A DNA stretch of 64,000 nt from Casuarina equisetifolia. Lineage: Eukaryota > Streptophyta > Magnoliopsida > Fagales > Casuarinaceae. This document shows positions 11,865 through 24,149 of this stretch, piece after piece (positions within the stretch are counted from its first letter, which is position 1; the number at the start of each line of letters is the position of its first letter). A program made the position numbers and the translations under genes. Location: the NCBI GenBank assembly GCA_028551475.1, contig CM052357.1, positions 30,215,745 through 30,279,744 of the forward strand, written 5' to 3'. The notes under the pieces are model-generated. The model was not told the origin of the DNA, searched no databases, and worked only from the letters and a program-made list of their open reading frames with translations.

Positions 11865-14714
11865 TTATGAACCTCCATGACGGACATAGAGCACAGACCG
11901 ATAAATGGCAGCAACATGCAGGAAGCACAGAAGCACTATGAGGAGATCATCCAAGAGGCCAACTAGTCCCAGTATTCCTGTAGTACAGTTAATAGGTTAT
12001 ATCACCGTTAGTTACCAAAATATGTCCGCCGAAAGAGTTCAACAGAGAAGATGTACAAGAAGCAAGATACCTTCTGGAATAATGTCAACAGGACTGATTA
12101 TGTAGATGGCACTGAGTATCGCCTGTACGTAAGAACCAGTTTAAGAACTAGTATTGGAAACATCACTAAAATTTAAAACCATAGCCAATGTAGTGATTGA
12201 AAGAGGATAAGTGCTAAACTACAACAATATTAGGAAAATATGGACAAAGCTCATCTTATCTGACAACCAAAAAACTACGTTTTTGCAAACTCCCTGGATG
12301 AGGCCACCCCCACAGCATATGCAGTTGCAAATACACTTTAAGCATATTAAGCAGGGTAATGGAAATTTATTCTGTAAGACAAATCAAAATCACAACTATT
12401 TTTTCAGCTTTTCATTTTTTTATTTTTTTGCATGGCAAGGTATATGGCCTAAGGTGTAACCCCAACAGCATTGCTGTCACACAAACCCTCCAAGGTTCCA
12501 AACCAAAACCCCAAAGCATTCCTTATTAACTTAGCTGCTATTATTATTAAGCTCTATCACATTATACAGCAAGTATATGGTACTAAAATCAATGAAGTTT
12601 CAGTATCGTTTTGATAATTAGGAGCCCAAACCAGATTGGATAACTTCTAGATGACAACTTCAAAAGACATCAAGGACTTCAAAGATCCAGATGAGTGAAT
12701 TGTAATAGAAAAATGCCACCTCAGACAGATAATTTTGCCATTGACAGTTAATAAGGATGACAACGATGATTAGTAATACCATAAGGAAGCATGGATCTAA
12801 CAGAAACACTTGTTTGTATATCTCGATAGTTCACTTAACTGCTATATAAACACGGGCTCTAATAACAAGTGGAAGAGATCTTCGGGGATCCAGCAGATCT
12901 CGTAACAACCTCCGAAGGTAAAATGGAAGGTCCTGCAACCTCTGTTAAAAGAAAATACCTTTCAGATGTCAATTTCAAGATCCATTGCTGGGTCCAAGAT
13001 AGAATGCACTCATACATTGGAGAAATACATCAGGATGATGCTAGCCCTTTAAAAGATTTGTGGACATCATTCTATATACCTGTGTGAGACTATTGGCATG
13101 CCCACCAAAGAGGCGATTGTATGTTGCGACCTTTCCTAAAACTGAGGCAACCTCAGGGTCATGACGTTGCTGTAATGAAGCCTCACTAGGAATCAACAAG
13201 GTAATTTGACGACGACACAGTGGGCATCTACATGGCTGAGTTCCTGCCCCGTGATCCCAAACAAGCATAATACAATTGGCTGAACACAGAGAGCCACCAA
13301 ATTAACTAGCCGATTACCCTCTATTTGTTGCATAAGAAAGTTATTGTCCAAAATGCAATCTGAATCTTACAGAGTTCTCAAGTAAAATTAGTTATCTTAT
13401 TCCATATTTCATACTAGGGGACCAGTCATCTTTACAACGAACAAACTTTAGATGATACAATTAAAAAACAATGATACAGTATGAGCGCATAGATATCTAG
13501 CAGAGTTCATTACTCATTGGTAAACTTAACCTTGATATACTAGACAGATCCTTCTAGGTTTTTAATAGTTGATAATCATAGATTCATTTCTATTCAGTCC
13601 TCTAAAGTTGTGCTTACTAATGAAAAAAACGTATTCGTATATAATGTCCATTTTCGTTAAGATCTATCATAACATTAACATAATTTAACATCAGCATAAT
13701 TAGAGTGATACAAACACGAAAATAACATAATGAAAAATTTGTACAATCAAGTTAATTGTATAAAAGAAAATTCACTCCGTAAGCAAATATAAAGTCCGAA
13801 TCTGATGCAAAACCATAGAGAGAAATCATCATCAGCAAGTACTGATTTTGCATATAATTGAAGTCACAAAGCGATTCAATTAGACTTGGCTTAAGATATT
13901 CCGTAATTTCGCACTGTGAACCATCCTAATTTCAAAGAAATGAGCCTGCCTTAACGGCGTGGTCGCTAATCTTCAGCATTCATGAACCAACCACCCCGGA
14001 AGACTTCAGCTTAGCTTAGAATACACATAGATCTACTTTGGCCCACACAAGTCTGAAGCCATATCAGAGAATTCGCTGTTAGAAGCTAATTTCTGCCCAA
14101 TGCTTCGTGTCTGTTTGGCGACCAGGAAAATTGAGGAAAAAAAGCAGCATAATACAAAAACCTCGTTGATCAAGTTTCCAAGGCGTGCTTTAGTGGTGAG
14201 CACTCCATTTCTCAAAGTTTGACAGTGTTAACAACAGTAAAAGGAAAAGATTTCCGATATTTTCACAGCAATTAAACAAAAGAGGGAGAGAGAAAGAGAG
14301 GAGGAGGAGGAGGAGAAGAAGAAAAAGAAGAAGAAATTGAGAAAAAAAAGCAGCATAAATAAGAAATCTCGTTGATCAAGTTTCCAAGGCGTGCCTTAGT
14401 AGCAGGCATTCCATTTCTCGAAGTTTGACAATGCTAACAGCCGTAAAAGGTAAAGATTTCCAAGATTTTCACAGCAACTAAACAAAGAAGGTAGAGAGAA
14501 AAAGAGGTAACGCAATTAAACACATAAATTGAAAGGTACCGCAGAAACAGTGAGAGCAATTGCTTTGACAAGGGACAAAGAATCAAGAAGAAAGAAGAAG
14601 AAAGAGAAAGATTAGAATGTCACCGCAGAACCAGTGAGAGCAGTTGGCTTGACAAGGGACGTTAAAGGTGCCATGGCATACCGAACAGCAGTCGTTCGCC
14701 GGAGGATTGTCCAT
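11865..14714 (-). CDS. RING-type E3 ubiquitin ligase with DUF1232 (RNF170-like)
   Basis: Minus-strand exons: 14714-14624, 13279-13080, 12941-12840, 12122-12071 and 11977-11865, giving 185 residues. A C3HC4 RING opens the protein: CSVC near residue 10, then CQANCSHWFCANC, then CRCPLC near residue 55. The C-terminal half is DUF1232, with SPVDIIPEG and GLLDDL motifs and hydrophobic segments that should anchor it in a membrane. Length and layout match Arabidopsis At1g22510/At1g72175, recalled from memory. The expected role is ubiquitin transfer at an endomembrane, by analogy with animal RNF170 at the ER; substrates are unknown. The start chosen is the ATG right after a GA repeat. An upstream in-frame ATG with no intervening stop could add an Arg-Glu repeat tail. 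Intron 1 carries a duplicated piece of exon 1. Confidence 0.93.
14130..14505. repeat. 206-bp imperfect tandem duplication in RING intron 1
   Basis: The segment starting at 14130 is repeated from 14336. Shared blocks include CTCGTTGATCAAGTTTCC (14162 and 14368) and the stretch around the word TTTCACAGCAA. The copies differ by scattered substitutions and small indels, so the duplication is not recent. Confidence 0.85.
14535..14576 (-). pseudogene. Duplicated fragment of RING exon 1 (pseudo-exon)
   Basis: This 42-base segment is an 84-base-offset copy of 14619-14660, the 3' end of RING exon 1. On the minus strand it encodes PCQSNCSHCFC followed by G and a splice-donor-like gtacc. It therefore duplicates half of the zinc-binding motif together with the donor site. 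The Trp before Phe has become Cys. It lies just inside intron 1. Confidence 0.8.
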
Positions 14715-14719
14715 CTCCC

Positions 14720-14726
14720 TCTTCCT

Positions 14727-14767
<41 letters not shown>
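14720..14767 (-). repeat. GA/CT microsatellite in RING 5' leader
   Basis: On the coding (minus) strand this is a long GA run ending a few bases before the ATG at 14714. GA-rich leaders are common in plant 5' UTRs and can bind BBR/BPC factors. Read in frame it would encode Arg-Glu repeats with no stop. Confidence 0.85.
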
Positions 14768-14769
<2 letters not shown>

Positions 14770-14867
14770 ATTAACGCTTCAGTGCACATGAACTTCACCT
14801 CGAGTACCGGCTTATGTAATATGCATTTATACCGTGTAATAAAAATCCGTTTCACAAATAAACAACT

Positions 14868-15640
14868 TTCTTAACGATGAAGGAATAATAGTTCCACGAA
14901 TAATGCGTGTGGTCTAGTTAGTTTTTTTTTTCACTGGCCTAAATTTTATTTCAAATGGTAAATTCAATAAGAGAAATAAACAAATACTCTTATATGATTA
15001 TAAAAGAAGTAATTAAATACTTTTATATAGTCAAATTATCTTATTTACCTTTTTAATATAAGAAGTGAAGTTCATTACCTTTATCGTTTTAAATATTATG
15101 TAAGATTATATGTAATATATAACAATTTACAATAAAAGTGTGAATTTTTGACTATCTTAATTCATTATTGTATTTATGATTAACTATTTTTATATAAGAA
15201 TAATTAAAATTAATTAACTATAAATTACCATTGAGTTAAACATCTATACTATCTATTATATTTCTTGTAATAACTTGGTATATAGGTGTTTTACATTTTT
15301 TAAAGATTAAGTTTATATATTATCTTTTATACTTATTTGAAGGATGATTATTATATTTAATTTTATTATTAATAATAAATTTACTAGGATATCTTTATTT
15401 TTTTTAATATATATATATATATCTTTGATAATATATTATGCTTGAGCTTTTAGAAAAGATATAAAGGAATTATTAGAATTTGGCGTTCATTGTCCGAACC
15501 TTACTAATTAAATAGTTATTAATATTATAATAGAATAAAAATTAGAATAACATAAATTTCAAAGTGTTATTTTAATATTTGTAAATGTATAAAACTATAA
15601 AATATCAGTGGAGTTTATTATTATAATCACATTATAGTTA
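14868..15640. other. AT-rich core of the RING/TMPK intergenic region
   Basis: Strongly AT-rich DNA with short TA runs (for example 15409-15422) and no coding potential. It separates the two head-to-head promoters. Confidence 0.6.
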
Positions 15641-15690
15641 GGGTACGGGTCTGGGTCGGGTACCGGCATGGTGCGGATAACGGGCACGGG

Positions 15691-15775
15691 TTCGAATTTG
15701 CCGCGCTCTTACGGAGAAAAAAGACTGAACTTTAACGCTTTACCCTAGACCCAGTAAGAGCGCGGCAAATTCGAA
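15691..15775. promoter_or_regulatory. Perfect 22-bp inverted repeat with two E2F-type cores
   Basis: The left arm, 15691-15712, is exactly complementary to the right arm, 15754-15775, with a 41-base spacer. Each arm contains TTTGCCGC (15697-15704 plus; 15769-15762 minus), which fits the E2F consensus TTTSSCGC. The position, about 410-500 bases before the first TMPK ATG and at the head of the probable 5' leader, suggests cell-cycle control of thymidylate kinase. The repeat is seen directly; its regulatory role is inferred. Confidence 0.75.
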
Positions 15776-16185
15776 GAGGAAGAGAAAAGAGAAAGAGAAA
15801 TCAAAGGATCTGCGTGGTAATTAGAGTGTAACATTTCTCTCTCTCTCTCTGTTTGTTAACTTGTTTCGCTACTTCTGATTCTGGGTTCCTATTTGGTTAA
15901 CTGCGTGTGGTGGGATTTCTGCTTTTCTGTCACTGTAAAATAGTTCTTAATTGTAGCTATGAGTGATATTGTTGAGAATTCAGTTCAAGTAGTTTAACTC
16001 TCAGCTGTGACCGTAATCACTCTTTCTTGCGGATCAGTTTGAGTGATCAGCAAAGCCATGGGATTGGTTCTTTCCAATCTTTGAAATGTTTTGTGATTCT
16101 TAGTTTGTTTGATCGAGTTCGGTCTGAATTTCCTTGATTCTCTTGTATTCTGGGGTGCAGTTTGTAGGCTTGGGAGGGACATGAC

Positions 16186-19100
16186 ATGATCCATGTCTGC
16201 TATATTGCAGTCCCCAGGGCTTTGTAAGTAAGAATCATTTACTCGTGCGTACTGTGTTTTTTTGGTTATTGGTTCTTTTGGTGCTCATGTAGTTGGGTAC
16301 AGTGGGAAAAATGCTAATTTCAGTTTGGTTGCTGAGAACTGTTGGGTAAAAGAAGAAAATGCAACTTCAAATCGTGGGTTTTTGGTGTTTGAACTTTTTT
16401 GCAGAAGAAAAATCCACTTTGTTTTCTCAAATGCCAGAAATAAAAGACTTTAAATTTGATTTCTGGAGTTGATGGATTAGTATTTTCATGTTATTTAAGG
16501 CCTCTTCAATAGAAAGATTTTCTTTTCAGGAGTTTTGGAGCCTCAGCGTTGGAAAAAGTATTGAAATCTTCCCTGAGTCTTCCTCATAAGCGTCCAAATA
16601 GGCAGATACGAATGGCACATACCAGTGGTATCATAAATGGTGCCAACAGCGAGTCAAGAGGTGCCTTGATTGTCCTGGAAGGCTTGGATCGCAGTGGGAA
16701 GACCTCACAGTCAAGCAGACTGCTCACACACTTAGAGGGGCTGGGGCATTCAGCTGAATTATGGCGGTTTCCGGACAGAAGTACCACTGTCGGGCAAATG
16801 ATATCTTCATATCTTTCCAACAAATCACAATTGGATGATCACACAATCCATCTTCTCTTCAGTGCAAATCGTTGGGAGAAGAGGTTTGTTGTGTTTTCTT
16901 TATGCTGCTTAGGGTTCTGGTCTGAGGGATTTTGTATGAAAGCACTGTTCTGCCTTAAATTAAATGGCTTCCTCAGTTGACGTACCTTAGGTTTCATGAA
17001 GAAAAAGAAATTTGTGGTGATGAGAAAACTCATTCAGGAAAAATGTTCTGCTTTATGTCATAAACTCACTCATTCTAATTGCAATTATCTTTTTATTTAT
17101 CATCATAACTAAACAAATTGGTTCAAAAATCATTTTCTGTAGCTTGATCAAATCATAGCTATTGTATTTTTACTCACACCTCGATAAGTAGGATTGAATT
17201 AACAGCAACAATTGTTGAACCAAAGTATATCTAATAACTGGTAAAAATATTTTATGTTTTAGGGGGAATAAGTAACAAACCTTTCCAAATTAGTGCGAAG
17301 CCTGTCTGTGGGTAGGATGGTGCTTTGTGTTTCAACAGTCTGCGATGGAGCTTTTAAGTAATAGACAGGTGCTACTTTAAGCTGGAGAGCATGTGGGCGA
17401 TAGTTTATCTTAGTTATGTATGGTCACGTATGTGCTATCATTATCACAATCTTGTGGCTTAAGTCATTCTGCAATGTCAGCGAGCTCAGGATAGTTGGAG
17501 ACTTGTTCATTAGAAAAGCTCTCGAAACTTGAAGATTTTAAATTGCATATCCAAGACTCTTTAGAAATGCCATCATGCTGATCAGTGATTCCTTATGATT
17601 TCTCTATTATTATTATAGCAAGAGTGATTAATCCTTTCAAGTTGGAATTGTAAAACCAGTTGGTATATGTAATGGATTACTCAGTTTCTCGTAATGCTTG
17701 AACAGATCATTGATGGAAACTAAGCTCAAGACCGGCACCACTCTCATTGTTGACCGTTATTCTTATTCTGGGGTAGCTTTCTCATCTGCCAAAGGACTTG
17801 GCATTGAATGGTGCAAGGTAAGGACATGGTTCAGGCTATTTTTAATTGAGCATATCTTCTTTATCTTCTTCTTAAGAATTAGGTTTGTTTTAACAGGCAC
17901 CTGAGATTGGTTTGCTGGCTCCAGACCTGGTAGTATACCTTGACATACAGCCTGAGGTAAGCTATAGTTACCATTGTCTTAATCATTATAATTAGAGGGA
18001 CAGCCAGTGTCTGCCACATTTTCAATGTGATTCTTTGAGTTCTGTAGGTACCTCGCCTTCTTCAAACACTGTCTGAGATGAAACCATCCTGTCTGAGAGC
18101 TAGTTGTTTTACATTTAAAAATTTCAGCATGTTCTTTCTTGTCTGATATGTACTTTGGGACTGTATTCCCCTTCTTGCAGTAAGGCAGACTGATTCTGGA
18201 CTGTCAATGCCATTTCCCTCTAAAGAAGAAGTGAAAAGAGAAAGAGAAAAAGGAAGTTGGGATGGGTGGGAAAGCTAGATGGGTTCGGTGCCCCTATATG
18301 CAAGGAGTTCATGAACCCAAATCAGCCGACTCTATGATTCTGTGAAACTAGATAACTTTTAATTTTGCCACTGATAATTTGTCAAAGCGTGTTCTTTGCA
18401 TTTTTATGAGGTTATTGGTCAAGGTTGAGGAATGCAATGAATAATAGATTTACCTCAATGATGCATTTTGATGTCCCTTGGCAATTCTAAACATAGCATA
18501 GTACATCTCTTAAGAAGTCATAGAGATCGCATTAAGTTGTAATACCCGTGGGAAATGAACCGTATACATACACAGTAGTGCTTGTGGGTTCCTTGTGGAT
18601 ACTTGCATCACAAATTAATACCCTATCACAAGGCACATGCACAAAGACATTCATTAACCAAATTTTATATCTTCAGAAAGCTGCAGAGAGAGGTGGATAT
18701 GGAGGGGAGAGATATGAGCAGCTTGAGTTCCAGAGGAAGGTCGCACAATGCTATCAGGTTCTCCACGATTCCTCCTGGAAGGTAATTTTATGTTTCATCT
18801 TCTGATACTTTGTAAACATAGAAGTTGCATATTCTGGCCCATGGATCTGATACTCACTGGTGGCAGGTACCGCCTTTTAGTTTTGCATATAGCTCATGTT
18901 GCATGTCAGCTTTCTTAAAACTTGTCACACAAAACTAAACCATTTGAACTCCAGTGGTAATACTGCTAAGCTAGGGTTTTGTTGACTGCTTCACTTTGAA
19001 TTATCTTTTTCCTTTCTTAATTTCTATTCGAGAAATCACTAAGATATCAACTTTTAACTAAGAACAGCTCTTTCTCCATCTAAGTTATGTTCATGCATTA

Positions 19101-19700
19101 TCTTTTTCCTTTTGTTTATCTCTTTTGCTTATTAAAAAAGGGGGGAAAGGAAAGTTATGTGCAGATGAGAGTCTTACGCTGAAAAATAAGTTTTATGAAG
19201 GGAATCTTAAATAAAAGAACCCTCCAACCAGTTAGCTGGTTTTAGGATTGGGTTTTTAGGCCTTCTAACATAGTATAGGAGTCAAAGTTAACTCTTCTCC
19301 ATCTACTGTGACCTTAAACTCAGTGACACTTGGTGTCTAGAGTAGTGTGTGCAAAACAAAAATTCACATTAAAAGATAGAATCCTTAAGATAAAGCTCAA
19401 ATAAAAGAAGGATCATTCAATCTTTGATCTAACTTTTGAGTTAGGCATTTGCTAGTAGTTTATTTCATTGTGTTCATTCAATCCACTTTGCTTGTGGTTT
19501 CATTCCTATTCTGGAAGACTAACTTCGTGCACTTATTTCATTCACTACCCCGTGTTGAACATGTAATGTTGGTTGACCTGCAGATAATTGATGCCTGCCA
19601 ACCCATAGAAGCCATCGAGAAGAAGCTGCGAGAGATGGTAGTGGATTGTATCGAGACATGCCAGAAAGGCAAAGCCCTTTCCAACCTTTGGTCAAGTTAA
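16186..19700 (+). CDS. TMPK: Thymidylate kinase (dTMP kinase)
   Basis: Exons: 16186-16223, 16530-16883, 17706-17817, 17897-17956, 18677-18781 and 19584-19700, giving 261 residues. The enzyme phosphorylates dTMP to dTDP with ATP, a step of dTTP synthesis. The P-loop GLDRSGKT is at residues 64-71, the DRY motif at 147-149, and the LID region [11 protein letters not shown] at about 192-202. It closely matches Arabidopsis At5g59440 (ZEUS1), as I recall it. The first exon adds about 40 residues that are basic and lack acidic residues at the start, suggesting a mitochondrial presequence. An internal ATG at 16612 would give a 221-residue form, probably cytosolic/nuclear. An upstream noncoding exon near 15780-15825 is possible. 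An inverted E2F-site repeat lies upstream. Confidence 0.92.
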
Positions 19701-20881
19701 CTCTTCCTTGTTCTTCTCTTGTTTTTTTTTTTTCCCTTCTGTCGAAAGGGATTCTTCATCTGTAACTTTTTTTGAACGATATGGTGTGATTTGAAACTTC
19801 GGGTGAGTATTCTGAATCAGCTTCTGGTCTGGTATTGTCACAAACTGGGGTCTTAATAGTTAGGAAAAATGACACCAACTCACTTGAGAATTGGTGAAAC
19901 ACCAGAGCTTTACCTCTGCTTGCAGAAATGATTCTGATTCCTATTCCTATTTTCATATTTTGCTGGTTTTGCTTCTTATACCATTTGGTCTAGAACCCAT
20001 GATTTCATTACCTTGAAGTTGAACCAAATCCAAATCAACAACTCAAAGGAATCTTGTGCTTAGAATTTGAAAAAGACGTTTTAATTTAAATGGCGTCAAT
20101 AACATATTTTTCCATCCTAATGGACTGATAAAGATTGGTATTAATTTGTAATGATTAGTTTGGAGTAGATATTCTCATTTTTCTACAATAAAAGATTATA
20201 GGATGGTTTAGGATCATTTTTATTGGTTTGAACTGATTTGGTATGGGATATAGTTTAAATAAAATTGTCGAACATAATGTTTGTCTCACATTATCAATAT
20301 ATTGATTTAGTATTTTTCATATATGTTTAAATATTCTTTTTTTACAACTAGTCTTAAAGGAGTAAAATTTGTCATTGTAATTAACAAAGGTTGATAGTCA
20401 TTTTTTCCTTCTTAAAACCAACTTATAGGAAAGAAAGTTATCCTTCATGTAAATACGGTACTAACATAAGATCTAAGTAATGTACAACACAAAATTTTAA
20501 CATTTTCGTTCACCTTGAATGGGGGGGTATCAAAGAGATTTTTTTTTTCTATCCACAAATAAAATTGCATTGTATTTTAATTTCAACTTAATACTATATC
20601 AAAACAAATAGGCTTTTAATTAACAAAGATTGAATTTTTTTTCTTCTTCTTTAAAACCCAGTTGTAAGGAAGATTGTTATTTTCTTGGCATTAAAAAAGA
20701 TAGTAAAACAAAATTTAATATAAATACTTAGTTCAAAGAAAAAATATTTAGTAACATTAAAGATCACGAAAGCCAATGTTCGAAGTCCCACGTGCTTATC
20801 AAGTAAGGCTTGCCACTCGAAGCGAGACTGAGAGAAAGACAGCGTGGTCTGGCGGGACCGTTGGAGCCACCACAGCTTCCC
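19701..20881. other. Intergenic DNA between TMPK and LON-domain gene
   Basis: The TMPK 3' flank is followed by AT-rich sequence with poly-T and poly-G runs (for example a G7 run near 20521). The last 100 bases are GC-richer and form the leader of the next gene. A stop at 20804-20806, in frame with the downstream start, bounds that gene upstream. No other gene is seen. Confidence 0.6.
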
Positions 20882-23805
20882 ATGTCTGATACCGTTATCC
20901 TCAACTGCACCGTCGCCAGAACCCGATTTCGTGACCCGGATTCACTCCGTACCGGGAACTTTCTCTGCTCCCTCCCTCGTCTCCTTCATTTTGAATGTTT
21001 CGAGCGGAATCGCAGGCTTGGTGCCGGTAAACGATGCCGTTGTGTGCGCCGAATCGCCTGCTCGCTTCAGCTCCCTCTTCTTCCCTTTAACATCAACGAG
21101 GTTAAATTCTTTGTATTTTGTTTTATTTCTTCTGTTGTACACAAAGACTTGGTGTTCTTTGTGGATTATATATGTTTGTGATTCCAGGTTCTTGTTCCAT
21201 CGGAGAGGAAGACGCTGCACCTATACGAAGCAAGATACTTATCTCTGCTTGATGAGGTAGTGAATATGGATATCTTAGTCGTCTTTCTTTTTTTAGTTGT
21301 TCTTTATATTTAATTCTTTTCAACTTTTTTGCGTACTATTAGTAGTAAATTTTGATGGTTAACCAGTGATGATTAGAGTGCTTCATGTAGCATGCACACA
21401 TTAACACATTTGGTGTGTTGATAGCAAATTGAACTACATAGTTCAATCAATATCTACAGTTTGTATGACCATGAACCAGAAAGAAGACTGATCTTGTTTA
21501 GGAAATTGACATGACTGCTATAGTTGCTATTTGAGTGTATTAAAATTACTTATGAATTCTAATTCATAGCCAGTGTAAGGCCTTAATCACTTTGCTAAAC
21601 CTTCAAATTTCAGTAATCTCATGCGAATCTAATACTAATCCATAACAATCTGTGGGAGAGGTTAAGCTTTATATCCATGTGAACTTGACACAAGTGGAAC
21701 TTTAGCTTGTATGAGAATGATTTTAGTATATACTTTTGCTTCTTTAGCTTGGTTATTGATTATGATAGCACGATGCAATGTTGCTGCTGATAGGAGTAAC
21801 ATTAGCCCAACCATACATGTAATCAATCTCTGAAGTTTTTGGTTGCAGTCTTTATTAAGAAGGAAGAAGCTTTTTGTGCATTTTATCTTGGACCCGATTG
21901 CAATTAGCAGTACATCTAGTGAAGCATCATTTGCTGCTAGATATGGTTGCTTGGTTCTTATAGAAAACGTAAGCATCTAAATCTTTGAGAGTTTTCACTT
22001 ACAAATTTGATATAAACAACGAGCTGAACTAAGATTCAGTACTCTATAGGTTGAACGGTTAGATGTTGGAGCATTGGTCTCTATAAGGGGCATTGGTCGA
22101 ATCAAGATTCTGAAATTCATTCAGGTGAGTAATCAGCATAACAGGATCAAATTCTCAAACTTTTTGCTTCCTCCTGATATATGCACCGGTTAATGCTTCT
22201 TCACGTGTTTAAATGTCTCGGACTCTTTTCAGCTTTCTGATTAACGTGTGGGTCTATTTTCATTATTCACTTCTTTCACTTGATTGTACTTTAATGTTCT
22301 TTTACTTTGATGCTTACAGTCGTATTTTGCAGGCAGATCCTTACTTAATAGGTGAAGTCATTCCAATGAGAGACCAGATGCCCGACGGTTTGAACAAAAT
22401 AAGCCCAAAAATCAAGGAAGTAAGGGAAGCTATTCACAGTTTGAATAGCTTGGAGATCAAGCTGAAGGTATCCGTCTGTGTGTGTGTGTTTTGGATGCAA
22501 CCATTAAGCGATGTGTCTCTGTGCTAGTGTGCATACATGCATGTGTTCATTAAAACTAATAGGGAAATATTTCTCATTGAGTACAATGAAATGCTTGAAC
22601 AATTACCCTTAATTCAATGAGGCTTTAAATGGAACGCAAGGAAAAGCAGAGGAAAGAAAGGTGCTTACCTTGCACATAACCTTTTTTTTTCTCTTGCTGA
22701 AGAATGAAATTGTTAAAAACAGTGTTCATGAAAGATACATTCTTTAGCATCGCATTCTTTCTAACTTTACTAGGAAGTGAAAATGTTGAGCACGAACACA
22801 ATTGCCTGGATAACTGTTGCATGGCTTCGATGGTGTTGTTGCCGTCCACTAAATAGAAGCTTAATTGCTGAGAATATTACTTTCATATCTGGAACCAGTG
22901 GTAGGGAGCTACGCTGGTGTCTGACATGGTAGCGATCTTGTACCTTTTACTTGAAGATTGGAGTGTCGGTATCTTTTCTCAACAGAAATAACTACATCCT
23001 TAATACTTGGTTTACAACCGGATCATATGATGAAAGCCATTTTATGTTGTCGTTGTATTGATCTGGATACTGATCCATTGTCATAAATTGTGTCCTCCAT
23101 ACCACATAACTTTGAACCTTATCATAAAACAGTTCTGTCAATGACCAAGGCAAGATGGTCAGATTGTTTCAGGCTAGACCTTTTGAGAGGTGCATCTTGG
23201 GGAATTAATTCTTTGTGATTCTTACTCAACATTTTCTTCCCAAAAATGCAATTCCTAACTTGGTCATTTTATTAGATAAATTATGATCAACACACTTTCT
23301 CTTGTTGTTACTGTACATAAATTGTAATGAAAACTTTTTTTTGGTGTTACCATTTTAGTGATGTATAGAATTTGTCTGCTTTATATCTCATGTCCACAGG
23401 CTCCCAACGAAGCATTGTTGCAGACTCAAATTACAAACTCCTTGTTGTGGGCAGAAATGGAACCATCTTTTGAGTGCGATGAAGGTTACATTCCGCCCTC
23501 AGCAGAGCGTGTATCGTTTGCAGCACTCCAACCTATTACGGGTAAACCAAATATTGATTTAAAAGTGCTTAATCTTATGAAACCTTCTATTTGAGATGAT
23601 CTGAGCTGACCATGATGAATGAGCTGGTTTTGTTGCTTTGACAGGATCAACTCAACTAGAGCAGCAGAAGTTGCAACGACAAAAGCTAAAGGCCATGGAT
23701 CTTAAGGACACGCATCAAAGGCTTGAAGACTCCCTAGAAATAGTTAAGGAGAACATTTCTATGGTTGCAGCCAAGCTTGCTATACAATCATTAGAGATGC
23801 AATAA
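20882..23805 (+). CDS. LON substrate-binding (N-terminal) domain protein
   Basis: Exons: 20882-21100, 21188-21256, 21849-21968, 22050-22124, 22333-22467, 23400-23541 and 23645-23805, giving 306 residues. The LON N-terminal domain begins near residue 62 (LPLLPFNINE, then VLVPSERKTLHLYEARYL) and runs to about residue 250. There is no AAA+ ATPase or Ser-Lys protease part, so this is not a Lon protease. The C-terminal 50 residues are charged and probably helical (LEQQKLQRQKLKAMD). It matches Arabidopsis At1g19740/At1g75460 from memory. The first 60 residues are Arg/Ser/Leu-rich with few acidic residues, compatible with a plastid transit peptide. The molecular role is unknown; the domain usually binds polypeptides. 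The start is the first ATG after an in-frame stop at 20804. Confidence 0.9.
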
Positions 23806-24149
23806 GCCTTGTAACTTCATATTACAACTTCAGCTGCCTCCCACTGGTAGGGTCTGCGATCCAGCTGATTTGGGCAGTCAATATTCCCTTCCCTTTCAGT
23901 GGTTTTGTACAGTAAAAGAGAAGGGAAAAAAAGAGAATAAGAACGTAGTAGTAGTTCATTCTATTTTAGCTGTCAACATGCCCTTTACTTGCAAGATTAC
24001 TTTCTTTGTCTAACCCTTTTCCTAAGTAGTAAATTCATCTGAATGCATTGCTCAGAGAAGTATGTATTTTGTTGCTAAAACTTTCTAGGCCTTTCTTGCT
24101 TGCCACTCTTGGCTCAACACTTTTCTCTCCATTCTCTCATTCTCCCACG
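23806..24149. other. 3' flank of the LON-domain gene
   Basis: Probable 3' UTR and flank, with CT-rich stretches from 24120. No gene is seen. Confidence 0.5.

Noticed and set aside
20844..21260. Alternative-frame open reading over LON-domain exon 1
   Set aside because: Only the frame starting at 20882 splices in phase to the conserved LON domain.
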